Assembly (NCBI GenBank): GCA_029237755.1
Contig: JAQZBT010000072.1
Coordinates: 1 to 12,011, forward strand
Direction of reading: 5' to 3'
From: Candidatus Saccharimonadota bacterium
GTDB lineage: Bacteria > Patescibacteriota > Saccharimonadia > UBA4664
DNA: 12,011 bases
Below the pieces are notes generated by a model, which searched no databases, was not told the DNA's origin, and saw only the letters and a program-made list of their open reading frames with translations. Of the stretch, positions 7,306 through 12,011 are shown piece by piece (position 1 is the stretch's first letter; every line of letters begins with the position of its first letter). The position numbers and the translations under genes were made by a program.

Positions 7306-7865
7306 AACTGATCGTCGGACTCGGAAACATCGGCCCTCGTTACGCTCGCACTCGCCACAACATTGGCTTCATGGTCGTCGACCGCCTAGCCGAAACCTTG
7401 AGCGCCACCTGGAAAGAAGAGTCCAAGCTCAAGGCCGAGATCGCGACTGCCGAGTTGGAAGGGGAGAAGGTCATCCTGGCGAAGCCTCAGACAATGATGA
7501 ACCTCTCCGGTGAGGCCATTCAGCGCATCATGCAGTTCTATAAGCTCGCTCCGGCCGATATCTGGGTCGCCTTCGATGAGATCGACGTACCCTTCGGCCG
7601 CCTGCGTATTCGTCACGGCGGCAGCGGGGGAGGCCACCAGGGCGTGACCTCGACCATCCGACACATCGGAGACGGCTTCATTCGCTTCCGCATCGGCATC
7701 AGCCTCAACGACCGCAACGTCGAACCTAGCGAGGTCTATGTGCTCAAGCCGTTCAGCGCCGAGGAGCAGGAGCAGCTCCCAACCGTTGTCGCCGCGGCCG
7801 CCGCTACCATTGTGCGCCAGCTGGGCGCCGAGCGGCCCGAAGAGACCACCTTCGATTTGATGTAA
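7302..7865 (+). CDS. pth: peptidyl-tRNA hydrolase
   Basis: Pth cleaves peptidyl-tRNAs released by stalled ribosomes, recycling tRNA. The 187-residue protein has the N-terminal VGLGNIGPRYARTRHNIGF with Asn9 and catalytic His19. The substrate motif KPQTMMNLSGEAI (61-73) includes Met66-Asn67, and the acidic FDEID (91-95) carries catalytic Asp92. The last motif is GGSGGGHQGVTS, with Gln113 where many members have Asn after His. Length matches bacterial Pth. It is the last gene of the operon, starts in an ATGA overlap with der and has an AAGAAGA site just upstream. Tandem hairpins follow the stop. Confidence 0.94.
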   Translation: MKLIVGLGNIGPRYARTRHNIGFMVVDRLAETLSATWKEESKLKAEIATAELEGEKVILAKPQTMMNLSGEAIQRIMQFYKLAPADIWVAFDEIDVPFGRLRIRHGGSGGGHQGVTSTIRHIGDGFIRFRIGISLNDRNVEPSEVYVLKPFSAEEQEQLPTVVAAAAATIVRQLGAERPEETTFDLM

Positions 7866-7901
7866 CAACCACAGGCGTCGATACTTCGACGACTCTGGTT
7901 G
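7866..7901. terminator. hairpin directly after pth
   Basis: Starting at the base after the pth stop, a 16-position stem (7866-7881 with 7886-7901) pairs at 14 of 16 places around a TACT loop; the inner CGTCGA/TCGACG is perfect. There is no T-run, so alone it is not a standard intrinsic terminator. It may protect the 3' end or slow polymerase before the next hairpin. Confidence 0.5.
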
Positions 7902-7903
7902 CT

Positions 7904-7931
7904 GCAGGACCTCGGAACCCCGAGGTCCTGC
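7904..7931. terminator. GC-rich perfect hairpin between convergent genes
   Basis: GCAGGACCTCGG (7904-7915) and CCGAGGTCCTGC (7920-7931) pair perfectly around AACC. It lies between pth on the plus strand and the minus-strand gene ending at 7953, so it probably ends transcription from both. The following bases (TTGTAG) are only weakly T-rich, which makes classic rho-independent action uncertain. Confidence 0.6.
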
Positions 7932-7952
7932 TTGTAGCACACCGTGCGGCAG

Positions 7953-8369
7953 CTAGGCCGCCTTGATCACGGCCGCGACGGCCGCCAGCTTGCCCTGATG
8001 GTGAGGGGGCAGCTGGGGATGGATCCGCTCCAGATCGTGGAGAGCCTCGCGGGCGGTTGTGTCGCTTAGCGGACCAGGCGACTGCACCCACTGTACTGCC
8101 CGGTCGACCAAGGCCGGCCCGCGGTATGCGTCAACGATGCTCCGCAGGGGGATCTCCGACGATGGGGCGTCATCAAGCATGCCCACGAGCGCATCACAGA
8201 AACCTGCCACGAACTCGCCTTCGCCGATGCGAGAGGCCTGTAGCAGCGTCTGGCGAGCCTGACGGGCGACGTCGTCATCCGACAGGGCACGCAGTACGAC
8301 GTGCGGACCCTCAGTGATCGGGTTGGTCACTGCGGGCAGGGCGGGAGAGGCCTTGGTGCCTGCTGCCAT
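7953..8369 (-). CDS. hypothetical protein, 138 residues, function unknown
   Basis: I do not recognise this family. The start is very well supported: on the minus strand GGAGGTAA precedes ATG by eight bases, and a good promoter (TGGACA, 17 bases, TATAAA) lies about 90 bases upstream. The protein has no signal peptide or membrane segment and a single cysteine. It looks mostly helical, with acidic, Ala/Leu-rich stretches (SDDDVARQARQTLLQASR, REALHDLERIHPQLPPHH) and a Pro/Ala-rich N-terminus. It is therefore probably a soluble cytoplasmic protein, perhaps a small helical bundle. It is a single-gene unit convergent with pth and divergent from dprA. The untranslated leader carries a small hairpin. 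Nothing in it indicates enzymatic activity. Confidence 0.8.
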   Translation of the reverse strand: MAAGTKASPALPAVTNPITEGPHVVLRALSDDDVARQARQTLLQASRIGEGEFVAGFCDALVGMLDDAPSSEIPLRSIVDAYRGPALVDRAVQWVQSPGPLSDTTAREALHDLERIHPQLPPHHQGKLAAVAAVIKAA

Positions 8370-8406
8370 TTGTCTTACCTCCAGGTGTGTAGGTTGGGTC
8401 TGTCAC

Positions 8407-8426
8407 GGTGCTGCATTTCCAGCACC
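8407..8426 (-). promoter_or_regulatory. leader hairpin of the 138-residue gene
   Basis: GGTGCTG and CAGCACC form a perfect 7-bp stem with a 6-base loop in the untranslated leader, between the promoter (8458-8486) and the ribosome site near 8380. It could stabilise the mRNA or affect initiation. No T-run follows, so it is not an attenuator terminator by itself. Confidence 0.45.
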
Positions 8427-8457
8427 AACAGATATGGGTGCGGGATTCGCGTCTACA

Positions 8458-8486
8458 TTTATATCATACTTACGCTTATTTGTCCA
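8458..8486 (-). promoter_or_regulatory. promoter of the 138-residue hypothetical gene
   Basis: On the minus strand TGGACA (8481-8486) and TATAAA (8458-8463) are separated by exactly 17 bases, close to the sigma-70 consensus. The inferred start near 8451 leaves a leader of about 80 bases before ATG 8369. Confidence 0.65.
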
Positions 8487-8701
8487 GGCTTTGCCAAGCT
8501 ACAAATAGTGCCCGGAGCACTACCTGTGCTTATACAAAAAATAAAGCCCCGAGCGAAGGTTGTGGGTGGTCACTACCATTGCTACAGGACTTTATTACAC
8601 CCTTCAACCTCACCTCTAAGGCGTTTTGTGCAATGCCGAATATATATAAGGGCATCGGGTTTGAAGGGACTAATCCGCCTGTGTCGGGTTTCTGAAGGAG
8701 G
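8487..8701. other. AT-richer intergenic region upstream of dprA
   Basis: No convincing gene lies between 8370 and 8701; frames here are short and contain unnatural sequence. The right part is AT-richer than the genes. It contains a short hairpin at 8507-8521 (AGTGC/GCACT) and a longer possible stem at 8557-8610: AGGTTG plus GGGTG pair with CACCC plus CAACCT around a 29-base loop. TATATATAAG at 8641-8650 could include a -10 for dprA but has no clear -35. AAGGAGG (8695-8701) abuts the GTG at 8702. The region may be the dprA leader, a structured RNA, or remains of lost sequence. Confidence 0.4.
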
Positions 8702-9520
8702 GTGCATTCAGATACCGTAACAGGCGAATTAGTGGTATGTTGGTTTGGTTCTTACCCCTCACAAAAGGAGTATGGCGACGATGTGCTCGTTGCCATCGTC
8801 GGCACCCGCAAGATGACCCCGTACGGCGAGCAGGTCACATACCGCCTCGCCTCCGAGCTGGCCAAGGCCGGCGTCACCATTGTCAGCGGCCTGGCCACCG
8901 GTATCGACGGAGTTGCCCATCGCGCCGCTTTGGACGCCGGCGGCCGCACAATCGCCGTCCTCGGCAACCCACTCGACCGCATCTACCCCTCACAACACCG
9001 CGAATTGGCCCGCGAAATCCTGGCTTCCGGCGGCGCCCTCATCAGTGAATTGGCGGTCGGTGAACAGGTCCAGCGGTGGCACTTCCCACTGCGCAACCGC
9101 CTTATTGTCGCCCTCAGCCGACTTGTGATCGTGACTGAGTCCGGTTCTACTGGGGGCTCACTCATTACGGCGCATCTGGCGCGTGACCTGGGCAGAGGCA
9201 TTATGGCCGTACCCGGCAATATCACCTCGCAGTCATCAGCCGGTACCAATCAGCTTATCCACGCCGGCGCCACACCGATCTTCTCGGTCACAGACGTCTG
9301 GAACGAACTCGGGTACCACGTCGAGTCAGCCCGGCCCGTGCCAGCCAAAAGCCGCGAGGAGGCATTGCTGATGGACCTCATCAAGCAAGGCGAAGCCACC
9401 AATGAACAGCTCATTGCCGCCTCAGGAATGAGTGCCGCTGAAGTCGCCAACCATATCAGTCTCATGGAGATTACCGGCAAGATCCGCAACCTCGGCGCGG
9501 GCACTTGGGTGCTGCGCTAA
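8702..9520 (+). CDS. dprA: DNA-processing protein DprA (short N-terminus)
   Basis: DprA binds incoming single-stranded DNA during transformation and loads RecA. The Rossmann-like core is complete: VAIVGTRKMTPYG, IVSGLATGIDGVAH, TIAVLGNPLDRIYP, HFPLRNRLIVALS, STGGSLITAHLARDLGRG and MAVPGNI. A C-terminal winged helix follows (EEALLMDLIKQGEATNEQLI through TWVLR). The part before the core is unusually short: VVCWFGSYPSQKEYGDD corresponds to the segment just before the first core strand, and earlier helices usual in the family are absent. The start is uncertain. GTG 8702 gives 272 residues but touches its AAGGAGG with no spacing; GTG 8732 has little support; GTG 8783, 12 bases after AAAAGGAG, would leave only core and tail. 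The gene points to natural competence. Core identity is secure. Confidence 0.88.
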   Translation: MHSDTVTGELVVCWFGSYPSQKEYGDDVLVAIVGTRKMTPYGEQVTYRLASELAKAGVTIVSGLATGIDGVAHRAALDAGGRTIAVLGNPLDRIYPSQHRELAREILASGGALISELAVGEQVQRWHFPLRNRLIVALSRLVIVTESGSTGGSLITAHLARDLGRGIMAVPGNITSQSSAGTNQLIHAGATPIFSVTDVWNELGYHVESARPVPAKSREEALLMDLIKQGEATNEQLIAASGMSAAEVANHISLMEITGKIRNLGAGTWVLR

Positions 9521-9534
9521 AACCCTGCTATAAT
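9505..9534 (+). promoter_or_regulatory. extended -10 promoter of dus, apparently leaderless
   Basis: TGC-TATAAT (9526-9534) is a perfect extended -10. TTGGGT at 9505-9510, 18 bases upstream inside the end of dprA, may serve as a -35. Only six bases separate the -10 from ATG 9541, so transcription should begin at or within a base or two of the start codon. Confidence 0.75.
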
Positions 9535-9540
9535 ATCGAA

Positions 9541-10501
9541 ATGAACTTTTGGCAACGGCTGCCCAAGCCATTCTTCGTGCTGGCCCCCATGGACGACGTC
9601 ACTGACGTCGTATTCAGGCAGGTCGTTGAAAAAGCCGCTCCGCCGGACGTCTACTTCACTGAATTCGTCTCCGTCGATGGACTCCAATCACCCGGCCGCG
9701 AAGCCACCATGGAACGCCTGCGCATCGAGCCCAACCTGAACCGGCCGCTAGTCGCGCAGATCTGGGGCAACGACCCTGAAAAGTACCTGAAATCAGCCCA
9801 GGATATCGCCCAGATGGGCTTTGCCGGGATCGATATCAACCTGGGTTGCCCGGAGAAGGGGATAGTGGCACGTATTTGCTGCGGCGGCCTGATCGGCCAC
9901 AACGATCGCGTTGCCGACATCATCTCGGCCGTCAAAGCCGGCGCCCCTAACCTCCCATTGAGCGTAAAGACCCGCCTCGGCATCAACGAAATCATCACCG
10001 AGGACTGGGCCGGTTTCCTGCTCACTCAGGACCTGGCCGCTCTGACGATCCATGGCCGCACCGTGCGCGAGATGAGCAAGGTCCCGGCGCATTGGGATGA
10101 GATCGCCAAAGTAGTCAAACTGCGCGATGAGGCCGGCAGCGACACCGTCATCATCGGTAACGGCGACGTTGTTAACCGCCGAACATGGCCTGAAGCTCTC
10201 CGCCGAAACCGGCGTTGATGGCATCATGATCGGCCGCGGCATCTTCCACGACCTATTCACGTTCGCGCACGATACACAGGAACGTACGCCCAACGAGCGC
10301 CTCGCCACCCTCAAATCGCATTTGGATTTGTACGAGGAATGGGGCAGCACCAAGTCCTACCAGACACTCAAGAAATTCTTCAAAATCTACGTCTCCGACT
10401 GGCCGGGCTCTGCCGAGCTGCGTGCCCGACTCATGGATACTCACAACGTTTCGGAAGCCCGCGCCATAGTGGCGGCATTACCCGCAGGTGTGCTAGTCTA
10501 A
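9541..10501 (+). pseudogene. dus: tRNA-dihydrouridine synthase, frameshifted
   Basis: Dus flavoenzymes reduce uridines in the tRNA D-loop. The first frame from ATG 9541 has FFVLAPMDDVTDVVFRQ, DINLGCPEK with catalytic Cys103, VKTRLG with Lys143, IHGRT with His171, and IIGNGDVV (204-211). It then runs into an arginine-rich stretch and stops at 10216-10218. The natural continuation lies one base over: AEHGLKLSAETGVDGIMIGRGIFHDLF and a C-terminal helical domain to TAA 10501. One extra base near 10170-10180 (AACCGCCGAA) would explain it; without it the gene gives 319 residues, a normal size. The break removes the FMN-binding GRG motif and the tRNA-binding domain from the first product. It may be a real mutation or an assembly error. 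Promoter and start suggest leaderless translation. Confidence 0.85.
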
Positions 10502-10545
10502 CCGCGTCCAACGCACCACTCACAACTCGGCGAGGGGAGACCTCA

Positions 10546-11324
10546 TTGTCCGCACGGCAACCTGCGCAGCCACTCAAGCTGCGGTGGATTTTTGTCATCT
10601 GGCTAGCGCTAGTGATATTCATGGCCGCTGTAGTAGCGGGAACGATTCGGTACCAAAAGGAGCACCCGGAGTGGCCATACGGCCCGGCATCCGCTACCTC
10701 AAGCCTGAGCACCTGCGGACCCGTCCGCCTGCACCAGATCACCTTGATCTACCGCGACGGGCGCCCTCCGGAAGACCGCCGGGTCGCGACCTTCTTTCCC
10801 TGGGGCTGCCCTGACGACGACAAGCCCGACTGCAAATTCCAGGACCCGGATCAGGCGTATCCGGACCCGTTGTGCACCCCCGGAGCGATCTACGACCTCA
10901 CAGGCAACACCGACCCATTGGCCTACGACGAAGTTCGCAACCAGGCCATCGTTTGCGAGACTAACGCCAACGCCAAACGGGGGAGTAAGGACCGCCGCGA
11001 CGTCGACCGCGTCACCGACCGGTGGATTTGGGAGCGGTACAACCGTACTCGGCCCCCCAAAGGCGGCGAAACCGACCATTACATGCCTATCGGCCTGGAC
11101 GGCTCCAACGATCCGGGCAATCTACTGGCACAGACCGAAGCCGGCCCCTACGATGCCAACGAGAAGGAGCGGGTCGAAAGTCTGGTAGTGAGTCAGATCC
11201 GCGACAAGACCTCGCCGCCACCCAGCTGGGCCACCAGGCCGCAACTACCGGTCTGCGCGACGTTGAGAAGTTATACACACGAGCTGCCACCGAAGCGGCG
11301 GTTATTTCCGCCGCCAACAGGTAA
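10546..11324 (+). pseudogene. membrane-anchored HNH-like nuclease, probable frameshift near the end
   Basis: From TTG 10546, seven bases after GAGGGGA, the protein has one transmembrane helix (about 14-34), then a presumably external domain with five cysteines (57, 88, 96, 110, 137). PDPLCTPGAI (106-115) and ETDHYMPIGLDGSNDPGNLL (175-194) with Asp177, His178 and Asn192 match the layout of secreted HNH-like proteins, which pair a TPG motif with DHLIPLxLGGSNxxxNLWP. Near 11205-11213 the reading appears to change frame. The literal frame runs Pro/Arg-rich through a promoter and terminator to 11454, whereas the shifted frame gives LAATQLGHQAATTGLRDVEK and stops at 11324; LAATQ fits the family's LxxAQ. 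Restored length is about 259 residues. Nuclease activity is inferred. The neighbouring dprA suggests a role with external DNA. Confidence 0.65.
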
Positions 11325-11382
11325 ACCGACATCGCACCGAGTTTTTGTAGGAATTCAGAGAGTAAACAATAACTGCTTGTGG

Positions 11383-11388
11383 TATAAT
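11383..11388 (+). promoter_or_regulatory. perfect TATAAT before a terminator
   Basis: TATAAT matches the -10 consensus exactly, but no convincing -35 or TGn extension is present. Transcription would begin near 11395, just before the terminator at 11401, so any product would be only about 45 bases long. It may be chance. Confidence 0.35.
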
Positions 11389-11400
11389 CCCCGGGACATC

Positions 11401-11438
11401 AAAAAGACCCCCTTGCCTAACGGCTTGGGGGTCTTTTT
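11401..11438. terminator. bidirectional intrinsic terminator
   Basis: AAAAAGACCCCC (11401-11412) pairs with GGGGGTCTTTTT (11427-11438). A 2-by-2 internal loop and a GCC/GGC tip around TAAC complete the stem. The A-run and T-run make it active on both strands. It lies 12 bases after the stop of the minus-strand transglycosylase and downstream of the shifted end of the nuclease-like gene at 11324. Confidence 0.88.
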
Positions 11439-11450
11439 GGCTAAACCTGA

Positions 11451-11975
11451 TTAGATCAGGCCGAGCTTACGGGCACAACCGGGCCACGGGTACCAGCCGC
11501 GAGCGGCTTGAGTAATCTTGGCCTTTTCGTCCTGGATGGCCGGAGGGGCCAGGTCGGGACGGGCATAACCCTTGTAGTTGGCCCAAGTGCTAATACTGTA
11601 CTGGTAGGCACCGTAGTAACCGTTGCCGGTGTTCTTGGTGTAGTCGCCACCAGATTCACAGTAGCGCAGCTTGGCCCAGACATCGCTGCCCGGGATCACT
11701 ACCGGCGTCCGGCGAACCGTACGTTTGGTAGCTGCCTTCTTGGCCGCAGCGGCCTGAGCGGCCTTCAGCGGGGCAAGGACTTCGGCTTCGTAATCGGGGC
11801 GCTTCGCACCCACAATCTCGACAGCAGAAGCGGTGTTTGTATTCAGTTTCACCTCGTAAGCTCCGTTGGCTTGCGTCTGAGACTCAGCCACGGCGGTGAT
11901 GCTACTCATAGAGAGCGCATTCACCTGAGAAGCAAGCAGTACCATAGATACTGCAAACTGTGAGATGTTACGCAT
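11451..11975 (-). CDS. secreted Rpf-like transglycosylase
   Basis: This is a muralytic enzyme of the resuscitation-promoting factor/lysozyme-like fold, expected to cut peptidoglycan glycan strands outside the cell. The 174-residue protein has a hydrophobic N-terminal segment (FAVSMVLLASQVNALSMSS), a variable Ala/Lys-rich linker (about 30-97) and a C-terminal domain of about 75 residues. That domain begins VWAKLRYCESGGDYTKNTGN with catalytic Glu107, followed by YYGAYQYSISTWANYKGY and WYPWPGCARKLGLI. Cys106 and Cys167 match the conserved disulfide pair. It could act in growth and division or on a host cell wall if the organism is episymbiotic. No clear ribosome site precedes ATG 11975; the in-frame Met11 is an alternative. 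The stop is followed by a shared terminator. The upstream region is cut by the window edge. Confidence 0.88.
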   Translation of the reverse strand: MRNISQFAVSMVLLASQVNALSMSSITAVAESQTQANGAYEVKLNTNTASAVEIVGAKRPDYEAEVLAPLKAAQAAAAKKAATKRTVRRTPVVIPGSDVWAKLRYCESGGDYTKNTGNGYYGAYQYSISTWANYKGYARPDLAPPAIQDEKAKITQAARGWYPWPGCARKLGLI

Positions 11976-12011
11976 AGGGGCCGATCCACTTCAGCATTAG
12001 CCTTTGCGGGC

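Noticed and set aside
8557..8610. T-box-like GGGTGG in the dprA leader
   Set aside because: The surrounding bases do not fit the T-box antiterminator motif, there is no terminator nearby, and dprA is not a usual T-box target.
8301..8720. Possible frameshifted N-terminal half of DprA upstream of 8702
   Set aside because: None of the three frames gives sequence resembling the usual DprA N-terminus, so a simple frameshift cannot be shown.
10339..10545. N-terminal extension of the nuclease-like gene into dus
   Set aside because: It would overlap the dus coding end out of frame; TTG 10546 has a good ribosome site and is followed by a membrane anchor.
1..12011. CRISPR array, insertion sequence or prophage
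   Set aside because: No regularly spaced repeats, transposase, integrase or phage structural genes were seen.

Overview
This is a gene-dense chromosomal window of moderately high GC from a bacterium that uses the standard bacterial code, with TGA, TAA and TAG all acting as stops. The gene set, the very compact overlapping layout, a short DprA, a stand-alone receiver with a six-helix PAS histidine kinase, and a small Rpf-like transglycosylase together suggest a reduced-genome Patescibacteria/CPR lineage, most likely Saccharibacteria (TM7)-like. That assignment is an inference from gene content; no 16S rRNA or other decisive marker is present.

Left part (1-2850): the last 24 codons of a membrane protein and a tRNA-Glu(CUC) on the minus strand converge on a perfect 20-bp terminator hairpin. 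A two-component pair follows: a PAS-containing membrane histidine kinase and a CheY-like response regulator, closed by a strong intrinsic terminator. A small single-helix membrane protein (2911-3195) stands alone.

Centre (3240-7935): one plus-strand operon in which every gene overlaps the next: scpA, scpB, a 23S/16S rRNA pseudouridine synthase, a D,D-carboxypeptidase, der and pth. It links chromosome condensation, ribosome maturation, peptidoglycan trimming and tRNA recycling. A TGT-TACAAT extended -10 lies just before it. scpB is broken: its two halves lie in different frames, and a conserved stretch of about 20 residues between them is missing.

Right part (7950-12011): a minus-strand gene of unknown function with a clear promoter and Shine-Dalgarno faces pth across tandem hairpins. 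About 330 bases of AT-richer DNA without a gene separate it from dprA, whose N-terminus is short. Then comes a dihydrouridine synthase with an apparently leaderless promoter and an internal frameshift. Next is a membrane-anchored, probably extracytoplasmic HNH-like nuclease that also looks frameshifted near its end. Finally a secreted Rpf-like transglycosylase lies on the minus strand behind a shared terminator.

The most notable points are the three disrupted genes in 12 kb (genome decay or assembly error), the two start arrangements that look leaderless, the nuclease beside dprA, and a perfect TATAAT directly in front of a terminator. I did not find a clearly new defence or mobile system, CRISPR array or insertion sequence.
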